DNA of 64,000 nt. It comes from Prostheceraeus crozeri. Lineage: Eukaryota > Platyhelminthes > Polycladida > Euryleptidae. Each line of letters begins with the position of its first letter. The stretch's first letter is position 1. A program made the position numbers and the translations under genes. The DNA lies in assembly GCA_907163375.1 (NCBI GenBank), contig CAJQUW010001633.1:62001-126000 (forward strand), in the 5' to 3' direction. Below the pieces are notes generated by a model that searched no databases, was not told the DNA's origin, and saw only the letters and a list, made by a program, of their open reading frames with translations. Below, piece by piece: positions 41,100 to 52,027 of the stretch.

Positions 41100-43731
41100 A
41101 TTGAGGCTAGCAGAACTAATGGTTCATTCTCGCATGTATGGCCAACTATCGGGAGACAACTGCAATGGAAATTTTATGCGGCAACCTGTGGCAGATAGCT
41201 AAATGTCCCCCTGGCGGTCAGAGTACAACATTGAGACGAAAGGAAGCTACTTGAAAACATCACGCAGAGAGGTTTCACAAGGACTACCATTGCCAACGTC
41301 CCGTGCAGTACTCATCGCTACGGACTTCACCGCTGTCTCGAAAGAACGCCCACTAACAGGAGGCATGACACCGAAAATCTCCGTGACTTGCACCGTCAAT
41401 GACTTGATTGCAAGACATGAAACGTTCTTGATAGCAAGCCGTTTTTAAATGTAGAGAGTGGCCTGATAGCAAGTCAGCAACCCTTTAGGTGTTAAGCTCT
41501 TGAATCCGTTACAGGCATTACTCAGAGGGAATCTTATCCCAGTTCCAAGGCCTCGACCCACAAATCCAATTTCTCGCGAACAGAGCGTACGTCATATAAC
41601 TGTGTTGGTATCCAGGCCGCGATTTTACATGAAAACCAGTGGAGTTATCTACAAGAGGAAACATCCCAAGTCGTTGCTTTGATCAGCTTGATAGCAAGCC
41701 GTGGAGAGGGATAGCAAGCCATGATTCACAAGTGTTTTGCAATGGAGATGTTTAGCAGCCACCCATGACAAGATAGCTAAGACTCAACCGATTGGCGTTC
41801 AAAGTGCTACGTTGAGAACTGTGTCGAATGCCCAACATGAGTTGCCCCAGAGGTTTCGGTCTAAAATATGACACAATCCCTTGCCACACTTATCACTACG
41901 GCATCATCCGCCGTCCCGAAGGAACACCCTGTCATTAGAATATTACAGCGAAACCCTCCGTACCATGCTCGCTTTCAGTGAAAAGCCGCTTGTATGATGT
42001 AAAGACACGAGAAGACTTGCTCGTACACACTTATACATGCCTTCATTGAATTCAGCAGGGTCGAAGACCCCAGAAAACCTCCAAAAATAACGAATTTAAA
42101 TTTGTCAACTTTTTAGCAGTACTCATAAAACTTTCATAAGTAGTCTGTCACCTAAAACACGACATAAGCTGTCCAACTTTTTTTCAATCAAGTCAAAAGA
42201 ACTTGTAGAAGCAAAGTTACAAGCCTTTGAAGTTTCGGAGTCTGTTATGGCCTGTAGACTAAGGTCATCTCCTGGCTAACCTCTAAGTCTGACGCCCTAG
42301 CTGATATCAGCAATTAAATTTTCCAAGTCGGTTTCTGATTTTGGAATTTCTGATGTTATCATCAGAGATCCGGAGGGACGACCTACCTTTGACAATCTCT
42401 CTCGTCTTAATGAAATTTCTCATTCCGTTCCCAGATTATATACTCGTAGTTTGTGGCGATCAGCTGATGACGTAATCTCAATCATCCAAAACTTTCAACA
42501 CTTCTATCTCCGGTTCTAGAGCTCCGATTGACTTCAAATTTTGACAGTCACGTTTTCTCGCTCTAACCTTTCATTTAAGCCATCTCTCGACTCTCTAGGA
42601 TTACCAGAAGCCGAATTGAAAAAACTCTGTCGTGTTTTTTCAAACTATCCAAAATCTTGGAAAATGTGCAAAACTTCGATTTTAAACAGGCTCTCATTTG
42701 GAAACGAAACCTTCCACAGATCTGAAAAGGTAGGATCCTAGAGAACAAAGTGCGGTGTCAGACCCATAGTGAAGAAAATTTTCGAAAAATTTTTGTGCGA
42801 ATTTTCAACGCCAAACCTTGATAGAAGTTTGTTTCACATGTTTCTGAGCAACTTTGGTGAAAATGTTGAAATTTTTTTTTCACAAAAAACTCCTGGGTGT
42901 CGACCGAAAAAAAAATTTTTTTTTCAGCAAACCTTCACCAACCCAACTATTGACGAGAAACACGATTGGAGGGGTCTCGGAGCTCAGTTCTGACATTTTG
43001 AAAGAAAAATTTTCACGAAAAATCCTAAGTGTCAGACGCCAAACTTTTGGTTCACATGTTTCTGAGCAACATTAGTCAAAACATCACTTTTGACAAAGTT
43101 TGACTCGAGGGGAGTGGGGTGTTTTTTCATCGACACATTACCGACCCAACTTTTGACGAGACACACGATGGGAGGGGTCTCGGAGCTCAATTCTGACATT
43201 TTTAATTTTTTTTTCACGAAAAAATCGTCCTAAGTGTCAGAGCCCCATAGTGTCGGTGCCCTCCGTTTGTCCATCCGAGCACTCCTTCACCCCGAAATAA
43301 GACCTTTCTCATTCCAAAACAGCCACTTTCTAACTCTGTCGTTTTTCGGAGATTCCTAACATTTTCAAGTCACTTTCCACTCTAAACCAAGGAAAACTAG
43401 GACACATGATGCTTTCCACTGAGTTTGTCTCACTCTTAGCTTCCAAACGAGCTATTGCACGACTTTCTACGATCACTCCCACCCAAGTTGGAAGTCTGAC
43501 AGGTGGTGGGGGGGGGTGTTTTCTTCATCGAAACATCACCAACATAACTTTTGACGAGACACACGATGAGAAGGGTCGCGGAGCTCCATTCTGACATAGG
43601 AACGGTTTCCTCCACTCGGTCCGAGCAAAACCATCACATCCTTGGCAGACTTCCTGCTCAGCAGCGGTGAGTCAGCAGCGATGACTCATCGCTGCACATT
43701 TTGGCCTTCCTTTTGGAATGGGCCTACTACT
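41100..43731 (-). repeat. Right inverted arm of the 31.3-kb unit
   Basis: Complement of 12451-14300 but longer. The extra length comes from an added sub-repeat near 42895-43070 and a diverged duplication of about 280 bp (41140-41430 and 41735-41985). The word GATAGCAAGCC or GATAGCAAGTC recurs at about 41428, 41465, 41690 and 41708. No gene is assigned; a frame at 41203-41448 lies in the duplicated part and resembles nothing. Confidence 0.85.
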
Positions 43732-43737
43732 AATACT

Positions 43738-44913
43738 CTCAACAAACTCTCAACACTTATTCAAACTGATTGGCCTGATAAGTGCGATTCTCTGAAAGAA
43801 TGTTTACGTCTTTTTCACCGGTTCGGTGATGAACTTTCTTTACATGATGGCGTAATCTTCCGTGGTGAGAAAATTGTTATTCCTTCAATGCTACGTGGCC
43901 GCCTTTTGACCTTAGCTCATGAAAGCCATATAGGCATGAGTAAAACAAAGTCGCGTCTTCGACATACATGCTGGTGGCCCTCCATGGATAAGAATGTCGA
44001 TGAATTGATTCGAAGTTGCTTCTGTTGTAAATTCTTGCCTCGTGATAGCCCAGTGCAGGTTATTGATTGGAATACCCAACCGTGGAATCATCTATTTACT
44101 GATATTGCGGGCCCAAAGTACGATTCCAATGGCAAGACCTTTTACTTGATTGCCCTCGTTGACCATCATAGCAAATACGTTTGTTGCAAGGTTGTGCAAT
44201 CGATCACATCAAGTGATGTTATTTGTTTTCTTCAAGAAAGTTTTACTACGTTTGGCTTGTGCGCTAAAATCGCATCCGATAATTGAACTCAGTTTATTTC
44301 TAAAGAATTTACGGGGTTCCTTCGCTCAAGAGGTATCATACATGTACGTTCCGCTATTTACAACCCTCAAGCTAATGGAAGTATTGAGCGCGTAAATATA
44401 AATCTGAAAAATTTACTTGAGTCTCTACGGCATGAAGACGCGAATCTGCCAAATCTACAAAGTGCTGTAAACAATTATCTGATGATCTACAATAATACAA
44501 CTCATTTGACAACTTCTAAATCACAATCCGAGATGATCTTCAAATATCGACCAAGAACTAAACTTGACGTCGCTGTACCTCTGGAAGTAGCAGAACCTGA
44601 CCCGGAGATGATACAAATGAAAAATGAGGTACAAGACAAGTTGCGGCGGTGGGCGGATTACGCCAATACAAGGAGACGACCAAAGGATAGATTCACATTC
44701 AAAGTTGGAGATTGGGTGCAAAAACCACCTGGACCGATTCGACAAATTAGGGAACAGTGTGGTGAATACACGTTCAAACTCAGTGATGGGTATAAAGTGA
44801 ATGCCAGACACTTGAAATTGATAAAACGACCTTCGACATCAGAAGAGGATTATGTTTCAGTCGATACATCTCAACCAGTGATGATAGAACGTTATCCATC
44901 GCAGGATCGTTGA
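43738..44913 (+). pseudogene. Gypsy integrase region
   Basis: Gypsy sequence resumes right after the AATACT duplication. It has the H2C2 zinc-binding start (HESHIGMSKTKSRLRHTCWW then RSCFCCKF), and the integrase core with LFTDIAGPKYDSNGKTFYLI and an EASDN-like second block. A C-terminal part follows with FKYRPRTKLDVAVP, DRFTFKVGDWVQ and a YTFKLSDGYKVNARHLKLIK chromo-like end. It belongs to the element whose gag to RNase H part is at 6523-8903. A fossil with about one break of its own. Confidence 0.85.
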
Positions 44914-45044
44914 CCTACTGAGCGCTACGGATTTACAGAATAGGAGTTGTGAAATCTCATCCTAGTTCTTATGTCAAGTGTGACTTTTTTATATACCCTG
45001 ACTCCTTTCTCAATACTTGCGTTAAGTTTCCTTCCTGTGCCGGG

Positions 45045-45208
45045 GAAGATGTAATATTCTATACTTATTGTGAATGTTGATGTGTTGTTTGAAACAATGA
45101 AATATGTTCGGATGTATTTTTGAGACATTTATGAATTAACGAGAGATACATTTTCGAATACTACAACAGCATGTTTTACGCTACTCTGACTGAATGAGGG
45201 ACATTACA
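45045..45208 (+). repeat. Gypsy 3' LTR
   Basis: 164 bp, three differences from the 5' LTR. It is preceded by a purine run, CGGGGAAGA, that serves as polypurine tract, and followed by TAGGG. Confidence 0.85.
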
Positions 45209-46181
45209 TAGGGTCAACAAAATTGTTTTCGATTGAAATTGTTAGCTAGAAGTCATCTGAGAACGAAACCCTGTCGTGACCTAAATTTGAAATTGATACT
45301 TGATTTATCAAAGTTGATACTTATTCCATTTGTTTCACAACATTCATTTACCAGTTCAATTTGTTCTGATAAGACCTGTTTGTGATTCATTGAAGAGCAA
45401 AATCTCGTCAGCGCATTAAATAGTGGAAATGCTGGTGGTATCATGTACTAGAATCGGTTCTATTGCTTGAACATTTCTACCCAACAGTTTCACTGAATCG
45501 TTCATTTACAGTATATACAAAAGAGTGTCAGTGATAAACTATCACCTTGTGGAATTCCATTTTCCAGTTTAGAAAAATCACTTCTGGCATCCTATGTAAT
45601 ACTTTATATGTCATGCTATCTATCAATTTCTTGATAAGTGACGCTTTGCTTGTTGGTGAATTTGCCTTCGATTTTTATTTCAAAGTCGGCTTCGGAATGG
45701 AGTCGACGGCCTTTGATAGATCTATGAAGCACAAATACAGAGGTGCTTTTCTATTGCTACATATTTTATTAATTTCTCGCCTGAGAAATATATTGTTAAG
45801 TGTTAAATGTCCTTTACTGAACACTATTTGAGTCCCTGAGAATTATCTCATTTTCATCCAACCATTAACTCTGACGCTGATTTAAAATTTTTGTTAATAG
45901 GTTTTCTACAGATAGCGCCAAGTTGATATGTCTATAATTAGTTGCATCATTTTTTTTCTCTTTTTGAAGATGAGAGTAATCCAGCTATAATTGAACGGAA
46001 GATCATAACCGTTCGTTATGAAATGAAGTAAATGTGAATCATTGAATTCTGCAATATTGTCTTTGAACATTTCATGGACAAGACCATCAGGTCCTCTAGG
46101 TTTGGAACTGTGCATTGTTTTCAGGCAATCTTCTATTTTCATATTGTTTTTGTACTTGTTTAGCATCTCAAATGCCGAATA

Positions 46182-47814
46182 TGGATTGTTTCATAAAAAA
46201 TGGATCACCCTTAAACATCGCCTTAACTTCAACTTTGTCTAACTCCGCTAAACTTGAACGAATTTCTCTGAAATTTGGAAGATCTGTCAGTTGTGCTTAC
46301 TAATATCATTGTTGGAAATTTCAAGCATGAATATTGAGTTGTTTTCCTGTTATAGATAAAAAAGTAGTAGATAATTTGATCTTCATCTAGCAATGTTACA
46401 CAGAATCATACCTCACTCTTATAAAATTACATTTGCTTCCTTTGTTATGCAATATGTTGTTCTACAAGTCAAAAGCTATCAAGCAAAACAAAAATAAAGA
46501 AAATCGGTCAATCAGAGCCAGTATAGCACCATTATTCATCAACAATAATGTAACTGCTACATGTGATTAACTGGACTTCATGTTCCATAGCTTCCTGACT
46601 TCGTTGCGGTGGTGTTGGCAGCACTCCTGATTGCTTTCAGCTAGAAATCTATCTCTTACCGGTTGAAAACAAAACAAAGCACAAATGAACAATAACGAGA
46701 TCGCATGCACAAAAGGCAAAGTGTCAGCTGGCATTTGGACCAATGGCCGCTCTGAACTTCACATACAGCAAGGAGCATAATACAGCATAATGATGATTTT
46801 CGACTCTGTCGTAAAGAGGGCTCTGGCCGTCCACGTAAAACATCCAAACGTAGAGACCGCCTAATTTTGAGATTTGCTAAAGATGATCCAAGTCTCTCGT
46901 TAACTGAGATGGCTGCACTAGAGTCGTCTATTTCTAAGTCCACTATTCGTAGAAGACTTATTGAGTCGAATTTCAAGAGCTGTAAGAGGCCCTCTCAGAT
47001 CGAATTATCAGATCAGCATACAAAAAGACGTCTCAGATGGGCAAGGAGTCATTGTCACTGGCGAAATCAATGGGATCGGGTTGTTTGGTCTGATGAGGCA
47101 TCAGTCCGTCTGAAGGATAGTGATGGTCGATTGAGATTATGGATCAAATCTGATCAGGAAATTCAGAGACATTTACATCGTCCCTGGATCGTGGTGCGAC
47201 TCTACTGATTTGGGCTGGCATTTGGACCAATGGCCGCTCTGAACTTCACATACAGCAAGGAACCATGAATTCTGAACGCTATGTGAATGTTTTACGAATG
47301 AACATTGGCCAAATGACAGATCAACTTGGTGATCCATCGACTTGGTTATTTATGGATGATAATGCTACGTGTCACAGGAGTAGTAGAGTCAACTTATGCA
47401 AGTCTCAATTAGTGCTCAGGACATTATCTTGGCCAGCTCGTTCTCCTGATCTGAATCCCATAGAAAATGTATGGAGTATTCTAAAACGTAACGTTCGTCG
47501 TTCACTGCTACCTACAGATGGCGTATCACAACTTACGTCACTGTTAAAAAGAGAGTGGAGAAAGTTAGATCAGTCAAAAATCAACGATATCATCGAATCA
47601 ATGTCTAGACGAATTGGTAATGTCATTGACAATAAGGGTAGGGCCACAAAATATTAGCTTCTTTAGAACCGTTACTGTATCATAGCTTATCAGATTATAT
47701 AAGGACATTTAGATATATTAGGGACATGAAATAACATGAAAAATGCTTTCTGTATCATACTTATGTTTTATTTAGTCAAATTTTAGGATGATCCACTATT
47801 TATGAAACGGACTG
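46182..47814 (+). mobile_element. Tc1 transposon copy 1
   Basis: 1,633 bp flanked by TA on both sides (46180-46181 and 47815-47816). The ends are TGGATTGTTTCATAAAAAAT at the left and the complement of CAGTCCGTTTCATAAATAG at the right. It lies inside a LINE and is nearly identical over most of its length to copy 2 at 52028-53681, in the opposite orientation. Confidence 0.9.
46797..47657 (+). pseudogene. Tc1 transposase, copy 1 (DD34E), N-terminus lost
   Basis: The second helix-turn-helix region (SGRPRKTSKRRDRLIL, SLTEMAALESSISKSTIRRR) is intact, followed by RVVWSDEASVRLKDSDGR with the first catalytic aspartate. A frameshift after RPWI (near 47190) precedes the second half, which has WLFMDDNATCHRS with the second aspartate and RSPDLNPIENVWSILKR with the glutamate, 34 residues later. 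The N-terminal helix-turn-helix is missing. In its place, near 46728-46785, is a patch reading like 47214-47262 of the same gene (GCATTTGGACCAATGGCCGC). The same frameshift occurs in copy 2. This copy cannot encode an active enzyme. Confidence 0.85.
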
Positions 47815-47816
47815 TA

Positions 47817-50280
47817 TTTGATAGTAAAATCTCCAGTGAATCTTTTGACTGAGAGCTGAAATCACTTTTGTGGATTTAAGTAATAAATTCGTTTCTTCCT
47901 CTTCAATGAATCTCACTTATTTTTCCACTTATTGTTAGTCAATTTTATTATTACGAGATTGCGATCTTCTTTTACCATTATTCAGTATGTTTTGTAATAG
48001 ACAGATACTCTTTTGACATTTCATCCAAGAAAACTGCTTATTCATGCTATTACATGATATCATTGATAGCCAGGAATATCAAGCATGTCCCACTCATTTC
48101 TCAGTTGAATTTTACTTAAGCATATTGTATTATTGGCTTTATCAAAGTCCATCCCCACCGAACACGGCGCTGCGCGTCTCACACGTCCAGAATTTTCGTT
48201 CAGAACTTTAACAAACCTATGGGGCTGTTCTCACAGATGCTCTACTCCCGCACTGAAACCTAACACCACAGGTTGTCAGATGTTCGTGCAGAGAATTGAT
48301 TACCTTTCGACATAGCCATACGACAATTCTGACCTTCTGTGAGGACAATTTGATCAAATGAACATCAAAATCCCTTATCAGTGTACTTTCATACTTTGTC
48401 AGCCATAAAATCGAATTCATGAATGCATTTGGAGATGAATGGTATTTTATTTACTACAAAACGAGTATCGGCAACGAAGATGATAAAGTTGTTATTGTTC
48501 TCAACCTATCTGATAATCTTCAATAGAGTGATTACTAATGGATAGACAATGCGAGTTAATGAATGTCGTTTTTTGAGCTAAGTTATGGTGGCAAAGTCAA
48601 TCCGTGCGTCAATTCTATTTCATAATCTGTCACCTGTACCTTGTGACAGCCCCTTGAATGAAAATGTGTAAATGACATGTGTGTCCGTAAAAACCCAACT
48701 CTTTACAAATGTGAAATATCAAATGATTAGTTTTCGCACAATTATGTAGTTTATGGCAATCCCCATATCCGAACGATTGATTTGCAATGTCAATCTCTCA
48801 AAAGTATGCCGTACTTCATTTGCAAATGGAAAAAATAACTTGGGCAATGTCGGTCTCTTTCAACTGTCTTTAATTGTTCGCCACTCCTTCAAGCATTACG
48901 ACGACGTCATCAAAAGGTTTCATATCGTTTATTTGATGCAGATTGTAGAATTCGTAACAGGAAGTTTTTTGAAACACACTTCATTAAAAGGAAATTTCAC
49001 GAAGATGATGGCGGTGTCTATTTTGCAGTCAGCAACAATTTGTTCTCCTCAGAAACGCTCGTTTGTATCGCTCAGTGCATGACAACAGCCGATTAGTTTG
49101 TAATTGTGTTGACAGCTTGATGAATGATTGCAGTGAAATATCTGTAGATTTCGATATTCCCTCAATCATACGACAAACACAACTTACAGATTTTGATACT
49201 CAAGAGAATATTTTCTGTAGATTCGGATTTACTTATCGAAAATTAACAAGACAGAATGCCTTTTATCACCATATCATACTGACTTCAGTAATCTTCTCAT
49301 ATTGACCCTATCTTCTAGACCGTTGGTCCACCAAAACTCATCGGAAATTGCTCTAAAATAGACTGCCTCTAGCAACCCTTCAATCATTCATCAGCGAACT
49401 ATTCTCGTTGGATGAAACCTGTAGATCTAAGAACCTGATTACATCACACATTGTTCACGCTCGTAAATCTACTGCGAAATGTAAAAATTTGTATTTCCTC
49501 GAAAGTGTGTCGCTTAGACATCAATTTCGAGTCTACTCATGATGTTTGAAATGTTACATTTGATTTCATGAAAATTCTGAAAATTGAGGACGTTATTTAA
49601 CTATCTCGGGAAAATGGCTTATGATTGTGTCTTGTTTGGGCTGATTCGAATGCATGTAACAAAAAGGAATGTGAATGCGTTAATTATTTAGCAATACGAA
49701 GTGTCCATCATGATATGGTATCTGTAGTGTCATATTTCGTTATTGTGTAGCATTCCCCTCTCCCGCCCCTCTCCTGCCCCTCGCCAGGCGGGTCGGTGAG
49801 AGAAAACACATTTTTGTTGCACGCGCCGCGTCCGGTATGAAACATTTGTATTAGCCTGCAACAAGAAATGAGAATTGTGGATTTTTTCAACTGTTAAGCC
49901 ATTTATTCCGTCATAAAATATCTTTAAGGATTGCTAGCTATTCATAGTGTCATCGTTATCTTTTCCTTCCTTCTCCTCTCCATCAAGTTCGTCAAAAATA
50001 CGTGTGCGAGACCTGAACGGGCCCTGATGTAATGGGATTTGTTTAAATGCCTGACGGTTTCCTGTATTTGCCTACTAACAAAAAATCGTTCTTCATTTCT
50101 TCTTTTAGAGTTTGTTGCACCTGTTGGTTACTTGGCCAATAATTCTTTGACATTGTTTCGGTTCTTGCAATCTTTGATTTGAAGTGCAGAAATTGCTTCG
50201 ATCATTATGTCTCGGTTGGTTCCTTATGAAGCGGTTTCTATGAAATGGTGGTCTTCTTCCGTAAGAATTATTCCAACAAA
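47817..50280. other. LINE body, mostly unreadable
   Basis: It probably belongs to the decayed minus-strand LINE. Open stretches on the plus strand (for example 48753-49082 and 49063-49305) match no family. No other gene or RNA was recognised. Confidence 0.4.
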
Positions 50281-51087
50281 TGCGAGCAAAATGGCCCTGC
50301 CTTTGGCAATTGTAATCCTATCATTGTCAGTGCGTCGATTATTTCAGTAGCTTCGGTCATTGTTTCGGGTTTCATATTGATGACGATTTGAGTAATAATG
50401 CTCTTCTACCTTTCGTTCTATTCCGTCAATTTTCTGGCTCAGATTTTTGATTGCATCATCAATTTCTTTTTTCGAGTAGAAGTTGTAAAATGCACCATCG
50501 GGAATAATTTATAGTATATTTCGTTTGTTTGCTTTCGACTCTTCAATGATTTTCTCCTTTTCTATAGGATTACTATCTGCTGTTTATAGTTCTTCTTCAT
50601 ATGTCTTCGATGATCTTTCTTTCTTTTGTTGCATCATTTTATCATTCATGTTGCTGACTTCTTTTAAAAGGTCAATTATCTTCTGTCCCTGTTCTCTATT
50701 GAAGTCTTCGTTTTTTTTCTGTGGCATTCTTCAATTCCATTTTTCAGTTTGACAAATTCTGATCTGTAATATTGGGTGAAATGCTGTACGTCTGCAGGAT
50801 AGATATTGACCATACAGGCCTCGCACACGTATTACCTCGTAGAAGGATTTCTTGAAGTATTTAGCGAGCTCGTACGATGGTGAGTTTGTGCAATATATAT
50901 GATAGTTTTGCTTGCACTTTTCACATAGCGATGTCTGCTGCAAAAAGTCATCTTTACCGCAAACATGCTTGTCTGTTGAGATAAATCCCAATTGTGATTG
51001 ATCTTCGTTTTCATATTTATTCGGAGATGTTGGTTGGGTTGTGATGGAGACGGAAATTTTTGAAAGTACCTGTAACATAACTGTCAA

Positions 51088-52027
51088 AATTATCAGTTTA
51101 AAGTAATGAATTGTAAGTTATCAGGCCTATGGTTCTGATACGTTTTGATTTTGCATATCGTAGCACAAAATTCATAGACCGTTTCCAGGTTAGCTTTGAA
51201 TAGCAAAATTTTGATTTTTATGCTATTTTTCCGCTTAGGAGCATGAACATTTTTGACAAGTCTGTACAGGAAGCTTTCTTCAAACCTATTTCTTTGCATT
51301 TGGCGGACAGAAATATAGAACCGTGGTCAGAATCCATCCCAATTTACACAAAGTTAATATGATTATGTTATGTTATAATCATATAAAGATTATGGCTTGA
51401 CGACGTGGGAGATAAAAAGAAATCTTCTAACCTGCTGTTTTTCAATCGCGGCTTCGTCATCCTACCATCTTGCATCTTGTGATCTCGGAAAGACTGATGA
51501 GAATCCTGCGCGGATTCTAGAAGTTTCACAGGACCTCTGCCCGCAAAACGATGTAATTTAAATTGCTTTGCATAAATTTATTGAATGAATATTGACATAA
51601 ATCAAAACATTGTATTTGTCAACTATTCGCGTCCTCATTAAAAATCGACGGTTGGCACCTTGTATCCTTTTTTCTTTACTGGCGATGGCAAGACAAGATT
51701 CGTCGTATAAGGCATCAATCACAATGAACGTATGTCCACAAGCCATTAATCGCCCTGCCTTGCTTTTCTTTGCTCGCTGTGTGGCAGTCTACAACTGCTG
51801 AAATGACTTTATATTTACAACAAAACGCTTTGGAAAAAGCTCGCCGGGAAAAGCTCGCAGTGTGACTGAGGCCTAACGCTTACGAATGCTTTTGGTCTGC
51901 TATTGGATTATTGTAGCAACTAGTCATCAAGTCTATTTTTGTCTTTCTGAAGTGGCAACCCAGGTTATGACTGTCAGTGGACTTTGAGTTTATTTCCTTC
52001 TCGATCTTGTTTCCGTTCTTTAAACTA
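51088..52027. other. No recognisable gene
   Basis: AT-rich sequence upstream of the LINE ORF1. Short open stretches lack family resemblance. It may include the LINE 5' end. Confidence 0.4.

Larger units (their letters stand above)
12451..43731. mobile_element. Unclassified 31.3-kb unit with long inverted arms and 6-bp target duplication
   Basis: Both ends are exact. The left begins AGTAGTAAGCCCATTCC, the right ends with its complement GGAATGGGCCTACTACT, and AATACT flanks both (12445-12450 and 43732-43737). The flanks are gypsy coding sequence on either side, so the unit entered the gypsy element as one piece. Polinton 1 plus its duplication takes up 17.2 kb, leaving about 14 kb of its own. 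Arms are close over the outer 1.2-1.4 kb and diverge inward to about 14300 and 41100. Inside are short TATA-driven genes of unknown family, diverged repeats and a Polinton capsid relic. A 6-bp duplication and an AG start are Polinton habits, but I find no polymerase, integrase or capsid gene of its own. It looks like a decayed or non-autonomous relative, or an unknown large DNA transposon. I treat it as a fossil. Confidence 0.8.
6163..45208 (+). mobile_element. Ty3/gypsy LTR retrotransposon, swollen by nested insertions
   Basis: A gypsy element bounded by two 164-bp LTRs (6163-6326 and 45045-45208) with a 5-bp target duplication TAGGG at 6158-6162 and 45209-45213. Parts in order are the LTR, a primer-site region, gag-like sequence with a zinc knuckle, protease, reverse transcriptase, RNase H, integrase and the second LTR. 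The LTRs differ at only 3 positions, so it inserted recently. It is broken: two large insertions interrupt it, a Naiad retroelement at about 9022-12346 and the 31.3-kb unit at 12451-43731, plus a few smaller disruptions. Its own length would be about 4.4 kb. It landed between a mariner remnant and a LINE remnant. The gypsy clade is uncertain; the RT resembles Mag-type elements. Confidence 0.88.
45214..51087 (-). mobile_element. Decayed CR1-like LINE (PHD-type ORF1), split by Tc1 copy 1
   Basis: Read on the minus strand from about 51090. ORF1 (50731-51087) has a PHD-like finger, KHVCGKDDFLQQTSLCEKC and KQNYHIYCTNSPS, followed by a coiled coil near 50550-50730 and a FLLVGKYRKPSG-like end near 50060. 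An endonuclease-like start (NVLNFQNFHEIKCNI) lies near 49600; the rest of the endonuclease is unreadable. The reverse transcriptase appears at 45906-46166 (KPRGPDGLVHEMFKDNI, LPFNYSWITLIFKKRKK). A GIPQGDSLSLTLFCIY block follows near 45500-45560, and a final piece lies at 45253-45444. A PHD in ORF1 is known from CR1-group LINEs. Many stops and frameshifts show it is old. Tc1 copy 1 sits between the RT and the endonuclease parts. Confidence 0.65.

Noticed and set aside
41203-41448. 81-codon frame in the right arm as a gene downstream of the 40811 promoter
   Set aside because: It lies in the diverged duplication, has no counterpart frame in the second block and resembles nothing.
12451-43731. 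Calling the 31.3-kb unit an ordinary Polinton
   Set aside because: The 6-bp duplication and AG start fit, but I find no polymerase, integrase, ATPase or capsid gene of its own; only a 97-bp capsid relic.
48753-49305. Two plus-strand open stretches of 80-109 codons
   Set aside because: They lie in what is probably the decayed minus-strand LINE and match no family I know.
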